Assembly: GCA_964423095.1 (NCBI GenBank)
Contig: CAYRDI010000050.1
Span: 1-12,596, forward strand
Reading direction: 5' to 3'
Length of the DNA stretch: 12,596 nt
Source of the DNA: Micavibrio_A sp964423095
GTDB taxonomy: Bacteria; Pseudomonadota; Alphaproteobacteria; Micavibrionales; Micavibrionaceae
Positions 1 through 6,992 of this stretch are shown piece after piece (position 1 is the stretch's first letter; every line of letters begins with the position of its first letter). The position numbers and the translations under genes are program-made. Under the pieces are notes generated by a model, which was given only the letters and a program-made list of their open reading frames with translations, was not told where the DNA came from and searched no databases.

Positions 1-1256
1 GCCGCGGAACGGACATCAAGCTCGGCGGGAATGCCGATATGTTGATCGAACAGGCCATCACACCCGATATGACCGAAGCGCAGATTAAAGAGGTCGGCGA
101 ACGTATCCGCACCGAATGCGCGCGCGATGAACAAATCGTGAAGGATGCGGGCGGTCTTTATGTGATCGGGACGGAACGTCACGAATCCCGCCGCATTGAC
201 AACCAGCTTCGCGGCCGTTCGGGCCGTCAGGGTGACCCCGGCGCATCCATCTTCTTCTTGTCGGTGGAAGATGACCTGATGCGTATTTTTGCATCCGATA
301 AAATGGAAATGCTGCTCAAATCCAACATCGGATTGAAGGATGGCGAAGCCCTCACCCACCCCTGGCTGTCAAAAGCGCTGGAACGCGCGCAGGCCCGTGT
401 GGAACAGCAAAACTTTGAAATCCGTAAAAACCTCTTGAAGTTCGACAACGTGATGAACGACCAACGCAAGGTGATTTACGAACAACGCCGTGAAATTATG
501 GAGGCCGATGAAGACCTCGATGGCCTTCTGGACGATATGCGTGACGATGTTATTTCCGATCTGGTTTTCCGCACCTGCCCTGCGGGTGCCTATCCCGAAC
601 AATGGGATGTGGAAACGCTGACCCACGAAACCCAACGCATCTTGAATCTTACTATCCCTGCTGCCGAATGGGCGAAGGAAGAAGGGATCGATGAAGACAC
701 CGTTCGCCTGCGCATCGAAGATATGGCCAGACAATCGCTGGACCGCAAGCTCGACCTTGCCGGCAAGGAAACTTTCCGCCGCATGGCCAAGAGCTTCCTT
801 CTTCAATTGCTTGACCAGCATTGGAAAGAACATCTCCTGAACCTCGACCATTTGCGTCAAGGCATCAACCTGCGCGCCTTCGGTCAACGTGATCCGCTCA
901 ACGAATACAAGGCCGAAGCCTTTACCATGTTTGAAAACATGATGAACCAGCTTCGCGAAGCCGTGACCACGACGATCAGCTATGTGGAAATCAATGTCAG
1001 CCCGGAAGTGATGGCCGCCATTCAAAAACAGCAACAGGAATTGATGGAAGCGCAGAAAAAGCTACAGGAAGGCCGAAGCGATCCTGCCCTGATGGGAACA
1101 GATGCTTACGGCAGCGCGGGGCAAAGCAACATTACCCAGATCCGTCATCCGGATTTCAACCAGAACGATCCGGAAACGTGGGCCCATACACCGCGCAACG
1201 CGCCATGCCCTTGCGGATCGGGCAAAAAATACAAGCATTGCCACGGCACTGTTTAA
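1..1256 (+). CDS. secA: Protein translocase subunit SecA, C-terminal part (5' end outside window)
   Basis: SecA is the ATPase motor that drives unfolded preproteins through the SecYEG channel at the inner membrane. The frame is open from base 3, ahead of the first internal ATG at 39, so the gene begins upstream; roughly 418 C-terminal residues of a protein usually near 900 are present. It opens with the family signature GRGTDIKLGG and then QLRGRSGRQGDPG, which belong to the second nucleotide-binding domain. The helical scaffold and wing follow, with the conserved stretches LLDQHWKEHLLNLDHLRQG and INLRAFGQRDPLNEYKAEAF. A polar linker leads to the zinc-binding SEC-C tail CPCGSGKKYKHCH (bases 1206-1244), which in other bacteria contacts SecB and phospholipid. 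The ending is intact. Its TAA shares one base with the ATG of the next gene, suggesting translational coupling. Identification is very secure. Confidence 0.98.
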   Translation, partial: RGTDIKLGGNADMLIEQAITPDMTEAQIKEVGERIRTECARDEQIVKDAGGLYVIGTERHESRRIDNQLRGRSGRQGDPGASIFFLSVEDDLMRIFASDKMEMLLKSNIGLKDGEALTHPWLSKALERAQARVEQQNFEIRKNLLKFDNVMNDQRKVIYEQRREIMEADEDLDGLLDDMRDDVISDLVFRTCPAGAYPEQWDVETLTHETQRILNLTIPAAEWAKEEGIDEDTVRLRIEDMARQSLDRKLDLAGKETFRRMAKSFLLQLLDQHWKEHLLNLDHLRQGINLRAFGQRDPLNEYKAEAFTMFENMMNQLREAVTTTISYVEINVSPEVMAAIQKQQQELMEAQKKLQEGRSDPALMGTDAYGSAGQSNITQIRHPDFNQNDPETWAHTPRNAPCPCGSGKKYKHCHGTV

Positions 1257-1846
1257 TGGCAGAGACCCCGGACGAAACACCTGTTCGCGACTTCAAGCTG
1301 GACACACTCTATAACGGCTGGTCAAAGCTGTTAAAGGCAGGTTTCATTTTCCGCCGATCCACGGGCGTGGATCAGCCATTGAGTCGGGAGATTTATGATT
1401 GCGGTGATGGTGCAGCTGTTTTGCTTTACAACCTTGAAAGCAAGACTGTCGTCCTGACACGGCAGTTTAGAATAGCCGCTTATATCGCCGATCCTTATAA
1501 CAGCTTCTTGGTTGAAGTTGCCGCCGGAAAACTTGATGAATCAAACCCCGAAGAACGTATAAGAATTGAAAGCGAAGAGGAAACAGGCTTTAAAATTGGA
1601 AAAATTATCAAAATTTTTGATAGTTTTATGAGTCCCGGTTCCGTATCAGAGCGCGTTCATATGTTTATTGCACCATACAGCCCGTCCGATAAAAAAGGCT
1701 CTGGCGGCGGTTTGCAACAAGAAGGCGAAGATATTGAAGTGCTTGAAGTGCCGTTTTCCGAAGCCATGGATATGATCCGCAACGGAAAAATACGCGATGC
1801 AAAAACGATCATGTTATTACAGCACGCCGCGCTAAATCTGTTTTAA
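1256..1846 (+). CDS. Nudix hydrolase, NudK / ADP-sugar pyrophosphatase type
   Basis: This is a 196-residue protein of the Nudix superfamily, whose members cleave nucleoside diphosphates linked to another moiety. The spacing of its Nudix box resembles the GDP-mannose / ADP-sugar pyrophosphatase branch (NudK, TIGR00052 type). The box starts at GKLDESNPEERIR and ends ESEEETGF, so the metal-binding glutamates are kept. The usual glutamate at box position 7 is Asn, and the Arg of the REU core is not in its usual place. An upstream strand (VLTRQFRIA) and the late EDIEVLEVPFSEAMDMI segment also fit this branch. I chose the ATG at 1256 because it overlaps the secA stop as TAATG; an in-frame ATG at 1178 would lie inside the SecA zinc-tail coding region. 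Codon use is visibly more AT-rich than secA. The exact substrate cannot be told. Confidence 0.88.
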   Translation: MAETPDETPVRDFKLDTLYNGWSKLLKAGFIFRRSTGVDQPLSREIYDCGDGAAVLLYNLESKTVVLTRQFRIAAYIADPYNSFLVEVAAGKLDESNPEERIRIESEEETGFKIGKIIKIFDSFMSPGSVSERVHMFIAPYSPSDKKGSGGGLQQEGEDIEVLEVPFSEAMDMIRNGKIRDAKTIMLLQHAALNLF

Positions 1847-2191
1847 TCAGTTAACACTTCTGCGTTGCTCTCTTTTTTGATCGCGCAATAGATCGCGAAC
1901 GCATTTGTTCCGGTCGGAAACTGTGTCGGTTTGTCCGCACTGCGTGCTAAACTGGTTGTAGGGGATGTTTTCCTGCAACGGGATGGGTTTGTATCTGTCC
2001 GGATACCCCACGATCGCACGCACGAAAGGGCTGACATTATCATTATCGATGCGAACGATCGTCCGCTCAGAATCCATACCGGCATTCAGGCGCGCATTGC
2101 CGGGCAACGTAACCACCCCGCCGCTTTCCGCCCTTACCGGAAAAGAAAACACGGTGAAGACAGCCAGAATTGTAAAAAACACCTTTTTCAT
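1847..2191 (-). CDS. Small exported protein of unknown function
   Basis: This 114-residue protein opens with a typical signal peptide: MKK, a hydrophobic core (VFFTILAVFTVFSF) and a likely cleavage site after PVRA, so the mature chain should be periplasmic or exported. The mature part has no recognised domain. It contains a segment IVRIDNDNVSPFVRAIVGYP and two cysteines near the C-terminus (FSTQCGQ and DRNKCVRDLL) that could form a disulfide, then a basic tail. The start at 2191 is preferred over an in-frame ATG at 2233, because it puts the signal peptide at the very N-terminus and has GGAAGG just upstream on the minus strand. It lies 51 bases downstream of aroB and probably ends the aroK-aroB transcript. 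Its stop directly abuts the stop of the convergent Nudix gene. No function is proposed. Confidence 0.75.
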   Translation of the reverse strand: MKKVFFTILAVFTVFSFPVRAESGGVVTLPGNARLNAGMDSERTIVRIDNDNVSPFVRAIVGYPDRYKPIPLQENIPYNQFSTQCGQTDTVSDRNKCVRDLLRDQKREQRRSVN

Positions 2192-2242
2192 GAAACACCT
2201 TCCAAAAAAACAGAATAGTCTTTTTGCGCCCAAAAGCCAAAC

Positions 2243-3352
2243 TTAACGGCGAGATTCGGCAACAACACTTACGACATCCACCATATCAACATCGGTTGTT
2301 TGAAAGGATTTGCCGATTCCACGGACAAGAATGAACCCGATTTTTCCGCCGGAGGCCTTTTTGTCGTGATACATCAGTCCGGCAATGTCAGTGGGCGATT
2401 GTTTTAACGCTGGATTTATTTGGCAAATTTCCGTTTTTAAACCGCAGGATTTCAAATGGTTTTCCATCCGCACAGCATCCTGCCCGTTGCACAGGCCCTT
2501 CTTCACACACAAACGAAACGCAAGAACCATGCCGATGGCCACGGCCTCCCCATGCAATAAACGTCCGTCATACCCCGCCGCCGCTTCCAGCGCATGGGCA
2601 AAGGTGTGACCCAAATTTAACAGCGCGCGGTCACCGCCGGCCTGCTCCCGTTCATCGCTCCCAACAATTTTTGCCTTCGTCGCGCAGCTGGTTTCCACGG
2701 CGCGGGCAAGCGCATCGGGATCAAGCGACAACACCTTTGTCCCGTTTGCCTCCAGCCAATCATAAAAGGCAGCATCACCAAGCAAACCGTATTTGACGAT
2801 CTCCGCATAACCGGATTTCAGTTCACGTTCGGGAAGCGTTTTCAAGGCATCGAGATCACACAGCACCGCCACGGGTTGATAAAAACTGCCGACCAGATTT
2901 TTTCCCTGCGGCGCATTGATGCCCGTTTTGCCGCCTACGGATGAATCCACCTGCGCCAGCAATGTCGTCGGCACCTGAACAAACGGAATGCCGCGTAAAA
3001 CGATTGACGCCGCAAAGCCGCCCAGATCACCAACCACGCCGCCGCCCACGACAAACAAAACGGATTTGCGATCGACATGGTTTTGTAACAGCCAGTCGAG
3101 AACGACCTGTAACTGCGCGTATGATTTCGTCGGCTCTCCCCCCTCCACCGCCAGCGTTGATACGGGACGGATAGAGGATGTCAGCCTTTTGACATGTGTT
3201 TCGACATTCCGGTCATGCAGGACAAAAATCTTCCGTTCTGCAAGATCAAGCGGCACCAAATCCGGCGCGCGTTCCAGCAAGCCTGTCCCGATATGGATTG
3301 GATAGGACCGTTCGCCGAGTTCAAGATTCAAGGTTTTAAGCATCGCTGTCAT
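2243..3352 (-). CDS. aroB: 3-dehydroquinate synthase
   Basis: AroB converts DAHP to 3-dehydroquinate, the second step of the shikimate pathway to chorismate, using NAD and a divalent metal in the cytoplasm. The 369-residue length is normal. The NAD-binding loop GGGVVGDLGG is at residues 103-112 and the hallmark QVDSSVGGKTGIN is at 134-146. The expected metal ligands are present as E184 (GYAEIVKYG), H249 (NLGHTFAHALE) and H267 (LLHGEAVAIGM). The ATG at 3352 overlaps the aroK stop in an ATGA arrangement, which supports this start over a second ATG three codons later and implies translational coupling. aroK then aroB is a common bacterial gene order. Identification is very secure. Confidence 0.97.
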   Translation of the reverse strand: MTAMLKTLNLELGERSYPIHIGTGLLERAPDLVPLDLAERKIFVLHDRNVETHVKRLTSSIRPVSTLAVEGGEPTKSYAQLQVVLDWLLQNHVDRKSVLFVVGGGVVGDLGGFAASIVLRGIPFVQVPTTLLAQVDSSVGGKTGINAPQGKNLVGSFYQPVAVLCDLDALKTLPERELKSGYAEIVKYGLLGDAAFYDWLEANGTKVLSLDPDALARAVETSCATKAKIVGSDEREQAGGDRALLNLGHTFAHALEAAAGYDGRLLHGEAVAIGMVLAFRLCVKKGLCNGQDAVRMENHLKSCGLKTEICQINPALKQSPTDIAGLMYHDKKASGGKIGFILVRGIGKSFQTTDVDMVDVVSVVAESRR

Positions 3353-3918
3353 AAGATTGCAGTATCCCGTGCCGACAAATAGCCCGCAAGGGCCTTTATC
3401 ACTTTTTCGAGGTTGTTTTCGGGGGGAAGTGCTTCCGTTTGCACGGTCACGGCGGCACGCCCGTAAACGGGATAGCGTTTTTCCATCAGCTCTTGCAAAA
3501 TCGCGCGCGGGTCGCCGTTTCTGAGCAGCGGGCGTTTATCGCTCCGCCCTGTTCTTTCCAAAAGAACGTCCAGATCCGCCTTTAGCCAAACGGTTATGGC
3601 ATTCCCAAACACCATCTCCGCCGTTTGTTCGTTCATCACCGCGCCGCCGCCGGGGGCAATCACCTGCACATCGCCCGTGACCAGCCTTTTCAAAACCTGG
3701 CGTTCCAGATCACGAAAACGCGGCTCCCCGTGGATTTCAAAGATGTCGGAGACGGAACACCCGGCTGCGGCCTCGATCTCATGATCCGCATCCACAAACG
3801 GCAACGACAGCACAGCGGCCAGCAAGCCGCCGATTTTCGTTTTCCCGGCCCCCATCAACCCGATGACAACCACGGGTTTTTTCAAGCGGGATTTGATGAT
3901 TTCCAAATCGGTGTTCAT
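3349..3918 (-). CDS. aroK: Shikimate kinase
   Basis: AroK phosphorylates shikimate to shikimate-3-phosphate with ATP, the fifth step of the shikimate pathway. The protein has 189 residues, typical for the family plus a short N-terminal extension of about 14 residues. The P-loop is GLMGAGKT (residues 20-27). The shikimate-binding aspartate is in FVDADHEIE (D45), followed by R68 in EPRFRDLE and the GGG of APGGGAV (89-91). The lid carries SDKRPLLR with R128. The 3' end overlaps aroB by four bases. No clear Shine-Dalgarno sequence precedes the ATG at 3918, and a possible promoter ends almost at the start codon. The gene is divergent from the small-protein/xerD cluster. Confidence 0.96.
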   Translation of the reverse strand: MNTDLEIIKSRLKKPVVVIGLMGAGKTKIGGLLAAVLSLPFVDADHEIEAAAGCSVSDIFEIHGEPRFRDLERQVLKRLVTGDVQVIAPGGGAVMNEQTAEMVFGNAITVWLKADLDVLLERTGRSDKRPLLRNGDPRAILQELMEKRYPVYGRAAVTVQTEALPPENNLEKVIKALAGYLSARDTAIL

Positions 3919-3925
3919 GAAAGCG

Positions 3926-3955
3926 GTTATGCCATGAATATCCGAAAATGTTCAA
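3926..3955 (-). promoter_or_regulatory. Possible promoter for aroK-aroB
   Basis: Read on the minus strand, TTGAAC (3950-3955) is followed after 18 bases by CATAAC (3926-3931). Both are partial matches to the sigma-70 consensus. Transcription would begin within a few bases of the aroK ATG, consistent with the lack of a Shine-Dalgarno sequence there. This rests on consensus matching alone. Confidence 0.3.
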
Positions 3956-3984
3956 TTGCATTCGCGGGATTCTGTGATTATGGT
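3956..3984 (+). promoter_or_regulatory. Possible promoter for the small protein/xerD cluster
   Basis: On the plus strand TTGCAT (3956-3961) and TATGGT (3979-3984) are separated by 17 bases. They lie about 40 bases upstream of the ATG at 4023, in the 104-base divergent gap between aroK and the small ORF. The matches are partial, so this is a weak candidate. Confidence 0.25.
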
Positions 3985-4022
3985 CACGGCAAGCACCACC
4001 TTTTACCCCTGACAGGTTTGAT

Positions 4023-4163
4023 ATGAAATTCGGATTCCTTAAATTCCTGCTCCTTGCGATTGTCCTGATTATCGGCGGCGGCTTTGCCTGGCTGGCCCTG
4101 ACCGATGTTCCCGTGCAACAGCAGGATGTCACCGTCAACGTCCCGTTGGCCGGCGGTCAATAA
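4023..4163 (+). CDS. Small single-pass membrane protein, 46 residues, function unknown
   Basis: This 46-codon ORF begins MKFGFLKFLLLAIVLIIGGG and continues FAWLALTDVPVQQQDVTVNV to a short PLAGGQ end. It has an N-terminal hydrophobic helix (about residues 5-27) and a short polar tail. That fits a membrane-anchored micropeptide, or less likely an uncleaved signal sequence, with the tail outside the cytoplasm. The ATG at 4023 is preceded by ACAGGTTTGAT, a fair ribosome binding site, and the ORF ends in TAA 27 bases before the next gene's start. Position, codon structure and the following well-placed gene suggest it is real and the first gene of the plus-strand cluster. I recognise no family. Confidence 0.65.
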   Translation: MKFGFLKFLLLAIVLIIGGGFAWLALTDVPVQQQDVTVNVPLAGGQ

Positions 4164-4190
4164 AAGCATTTACCGTAAAGGAAAACTCAC

Positions 4191-5741
4191 ATGCGTTTGT
4201 TCCCGTGCCTTCTTCTGCTCGCCCTCGCCTTGCCTTTTCCGCTGCGGGCGGAAGATCAAAAACCCGCCGTGGATTGGGGAAATGTGGAGTCCACGGGCAC
4301 GATGTCTTCGGAAAAAGACGGTGCGCTTGAAAAAGGCTTGTGGAACGGCCAGAACCGTTCGGACATTGAATTCCTGCTCCGGCATTTGCCGGACGTGCAG
4401 CCGCTGCGTACCGCACTCATGCTGCAAAAACGCCTGCTTCTTTCCAAAACCGATGCCACGTTGATCAACAACGACATAGGCCCTTTGCGTGGGAATGACC
4501 TGCTGATCCAGCGGATCAACAAACTGATGGATATGGGCCTTTACGATGATGCCTGGAAACTCTACGCCCAGCGCGCGGAAGATCCCTATGATGTTTCCAT
4601 CGCCCAACTCGGCATGACCTTGCTGATCGTCCGCAACGATTTGGCCACGGCGTGTCTGGAAGAAAAAGTCCTATCCGCAAAATATCCGGACGATAAGGTT
4701 TTCGATGTGGTTGACCGGGCCTGCGCACAAACACTGGGCAGCCAGTCAGCGCCCAAATTTCCCGAAGACCCGATTTTGCAATCCGTTTACAACGACCCTG
4801 CTTACAGCGTCGCAGCCGGCAACCCGCAGGCCCTTGAAAAAATGAACGCGCTTCAACGCGCACTGGTGCAGGCCAATGGGAAAATCAGCTATGCCGGAAT
4901 GACAGCGGACGTGGCAAAGAAGACGCCATCCTCGCTGCTCTCGCTTTATTTGCTGGATAAAACGCTGCCTGATACGGCGCGGGCGGTGATAAAGGGCGAA
5001 GCCGATACCCGCGGCATTTCCTATCACCTTGCCGTGGCAGCGCAGGATGACCTGCTCAAACGCGCCAAAGACCTGAAAAAAGACCCGGAAGATCAGTGGC
5101 CGGTGCTCGAATCGGCCCTTGCCGTGAAAAAGGTGCCTGGCGACCTGATCCCGTTTGCGGACATGATCGCCGGGGCAGAACCCAAAGAGTTATCCACAGA
5201 AACGCTCACAAAAGTGTTGGGGGCGATGCTGGCCGCGCAGAAGCCGCTTTCGGATTACTGGCTGGATGCAGCGCAAAAAAAGGCCGCCGAAAAACCCATT
5301 ATTTACATATATTTGCAGGCCTTTCAGTCGCTCACCCCCACCCCCAAGGCGACCGTCAAACTTGAGGATTTTCAAAATGCGCTGGAAAGCCTGAAATCCG
5401 CGGATTCAGAACAAATCCTTGCAATCATTACAACTCTTGACAACAAGGCGGATTTTCTTAATAATCCCTTAAGAATTTATGAAAAACATTCTGCCTTGAC
5501 TTCGGCTGGTAATTATGTAATGCCTTCCTTGGGTTTGAATGTTCTGCTTGATACGGCCGCCGATAAAAAACAAATCGGGATAACCGTTCTGGCAGTCTTG
5601 AACAGCCTTGCTGCCCAACCGGAGAATATGTATTCCGGAACAGTCCGTAAGGCCTTGTATAGTATGTTGAACGTGGGACTTATCGAAGACGCGAAGCAGA
5701 TCGGCGGAGAAACCATCGCTAGCGTATTATATAAATATTAG
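4191..5741 (+). CDS. Exported protein of unknown function, probably mostly helical (516 aa)
   Basis: The protein starts with a clear Sec signal peptide (MRLFPCLLLLALALPFPLRA, likely cut before EDQ), so it should be periplasmic. The mature chain of about 495 residues has a run of predicted-helix segments, for example LLIQRINKLMDMGLYDDAWKL and EKVLSAKYPDDKVFDVVDRA. Their spacing suggests an alpha-solenoid, but I cannot match them to TPR or Sel1 consensus. A Thr/Pro-rich linker (SLTPTPKAT) occurs near residue 385. There is no transmembrane segment beyond the signal. AAAGGA precedes the ATG at a suitable distance. The TAG stop overlaps the ribosome binding site of xerD 12 bases before its start, so the two genes are likely co-transcribed. 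The last 300 bases are more AT-rich than the rest. Function is unknown. Confidence 0.8.
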   Translation: MRLFPCLLLLALALPFPLRAEDQKPAVDWGNVESTGTMSSEKDGALEKGLWNGQNRSDIEFLLRHLPDVQPLRTALMLQKRLLLSKTDATLINNDIGPLRGNDLLIQRINKLMDMGLYDDAWKLYAQRAEDPYDVSIAQLGMTLLIVRNDLATACLEEKVLSAKYPDDKVFDVVDRACAQTLGSQSAPKFPEDPILQSVYNDPAYSVAAGNPQALEKMNALQRALVQANGKISYAGMTADVAKKTPSSLLSLYLLDKTLPDTARAVIKGEADTRGISYHLAVAAQDDLLKRAKDLKKDPEDQWPVLESALAVKKVPGDLIPFADMIAGAEPKELSTETLTKVLGAMLAAQKPLSDYWLDAAQKKAAEKPIIYIYLQAFQSLTPTPKATVKLEDFQNALESLKSADSEQILAIITTLDNKADFLNNPLRIYEKHSALTSAGNYVMPSLGLNVLLDTAADKKQIGITVLAVLNSLAAQPENMYSGTVRKALYSMLNVGLIEDAKQIGGETIASVLYKY

Positions 5742-5753
5742 GAGAAAAGAATT

Positions 5754-6901
5754 ATGGCTCGTCCAGGTCGTCCGAAGTTACCAAAGCCTACCCTTCACGG
5801 GTCGATTGATGCGTTTCTTGATATGCTTACCGCGGAACGTGGTGCGGCGTTGAACACGCGTCATGCCTACTGGCGCGATCTGGCCGATGTATCGCTTTAC
5901 TTGCGCAGCGATCGCAANNNNNNNNNNNNNNNNNNNNNNNNNNNNNNNNNNNNNNNNNNNNNNNNNNNNNNNNNNNNNNNNNNNNNNNNNNNNNNNNNNN
6001 NNNNNNNNNNNNNNNNNATGCCTACTGGCGCGATCTGGCCGATGTATCGCTTTACTTGCGCAGCGATCGCAAGAGCGATGTCGACACGGCCACCACCGCC
6101 GACATCAAGGCCTATCTCGATCATCTGGCCAACAAAACGCATGTCAAAGGCAAAAACAAATCGCAGATCGCCGTTCGCACGGTGGCCCGCCGCCTGTCCG
6201 CCCTGCGTCAGTTCTACCGTTATCTGGTTTCGGAAAATATCCGCAAAGATGATCCGACCAGCACGATCGAAAGCCCGAAGCAAGGCCGTACATTGCCGAA
6301 GACCCTGTCGGAATCCGAAGTTTCCACGCTGATCAAAACGGCGGCTTCTCAGGGCGGTGCGGACTCCGTTCGCCTGGTTTGCCTGCTCGAAATGCTGTAT
6401 GCCACAGGCCTGCGCGTTTCCGAACTGGTTGGCCTGCCGCTCTCCGCTGTGGGTGAAGAATCCCAGTTCCTGATGGTAGAAGGCAAAGGTGGCCGTGAGC
6501 GTATGGTGCCGCTGTCCGATCCCGCCCAAAAAGCGATCAGGGATTATATGGCCGTCCGTACGCAATTCATCGGCCCGGAAAACCGTTCCGCACAGGAAAA
6601 GTGGATGTTCCCGTCCAGAACGTCTGAATCCGGTCACCTGACCCGTCAGCGTTTCGCACAACTGTTGAAAGATCTGGCCCGCGCGGCAGACCTCGATGAA
6701 GAACGCGTATCGCCGCACATCCTGCGTCACGCGTTTGCCACGCACCTTCTGTCCCGCGGTGCCGACCTACGCTCCGTTCAGAAAATGCTCGGCCACGCCG
6801 ACATCGCGACCACGCAAATCTACACCCACATCGTGGGCGGCGGTTTGAAAAAGACGGTCGAAGAAAAGCACCCGATGTCCAAAAAGACGGGTTCTCGCTA
6901 A
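5754..6901 (+). CDS. xerD: Tyrosine recombinase XerD, interrupted by an assembly gap
   Basis: XerD-type recombinases resolve chromosome dimers at dif with XerC. As printed, the gene is broken: 54 codons run from ATG 5754 into 100 Ns, and the remaining coding sequence resumes in another frame. The 55 bases before the gap are repeated exactly after it. Deleting 155 bases (gap plus one copy) gives one frame of 330 codons, a normal length. In that restored protein the N-terminal core-binding domain covers about residues 12-110. The catalytic set is complete: R169 (ATGLRVSELVGL), K193 (VEGKGGRERM), H270 and R273 (HILRHAFATHLL), H296 (MLGHADIATTQ) and Y305 (QIYTH). AGGAG nine bases upstream is a strong ribosome binding site. 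XerC or another Xer-family member cannot be fully excluded, but the lone gene next to accA favours XerD. The ORF ends with tandem TAA codons. Confidence 0.93.
5863..5917 (+). repeat. First copy of a 55-base direct repeat flanking the gap
   Basis: These 55 bases (from ATGCCTACTGG to AGCGATCGCAA) are identical to 6018-6072. They end exactly where the Ns begin, while the second copy starts exactly where they end. This is the signature of two contigs sharing a terminal overlap that was scaffolded instead of merged, so it is very probably one biological copy. Confidence 0.97.
5918..6017. other. Assembly gap of exactly 100 Ns
   Basis: One hundred Ns lie inside xerD. The round length is the usual placeholder for a gap of unknown size. 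Since the flanks overlap by 55 bases and their merger restores the reading frame, the true gap is best read as minus 55 bases, with no sequence missing. Confidence 0.98.
6018..6072 (+). repeat. Second copy of the 55-base direct repeat flanking the gap
   Basis: Exact duplicate of 5863-5917, immediately after the Ns. Downstream of it the xerD frame continues without error to its stop at 6901. Confidence 0.97.
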
Positions 6902-6918
6902 TAAGGAACAGATATGAC

Positions 6919-6954
6919 AAAGGCAGGCCGTGATTGCGCCTGCCTTTATCTTTT
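6919..6954 (+). terminator. Intrinsic terminator after xerD
   Basis: A 10-base-pair stem, AAAGGCAGGC (6919-6928) with GCCTGCCTTT (6938-6947), closes a 9-base loop and is followed by the T-rich ATCTTTT. It lies 18 bases past the xerD stop and 38 bases before accA, separating the two units, though the short T tract may allow read-through. Confidence 0.8.
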
Positions 6955-6992
6955 GGTACCAATAGCCGCTTGTAACAAATCCAAACAAGATC

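Noticed and set aside
369..1034. 221-codon open frame on the minus strand
   Set aside because: Lies wholly antisense to highly conserved secA and its translation resembles no family; it follows from secA codon bias.
1178..1255. N-terminal extension of the Nudix protein from ATG 1178
   Set aside because: It would overlap the SecA zinc-tail codons; the TAATG start at 1256 is cleaner.
5863..6072. 55-base direct repeats as a mobile-element duplication or Xer/att recombination site
   Set aside because: They touch an exact 100-N placeholder and merging them restores the xerD frame, so a contig overlap explains them fully.
5754..6332. 192-codon frame reading straight through the Ns, and a 129-codon one at 5863-6252
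   Set aside because: Sequence after the gap in these frames is out of register with the recombinase; they are artefacts of the gap length.
5897..6745. 282-codon minus-strand frame crossing the gap
   Set aside because: Antisense to xerD, spans Ns, no recognisable protein.
6953..6977. Promoter for accA using TTGGTA and TTGTAA-like boxes
   Set aside because: Spacing is too short for sigma-70 and the -10 match is poor; accA may use read-through or an unrecognised promoter.
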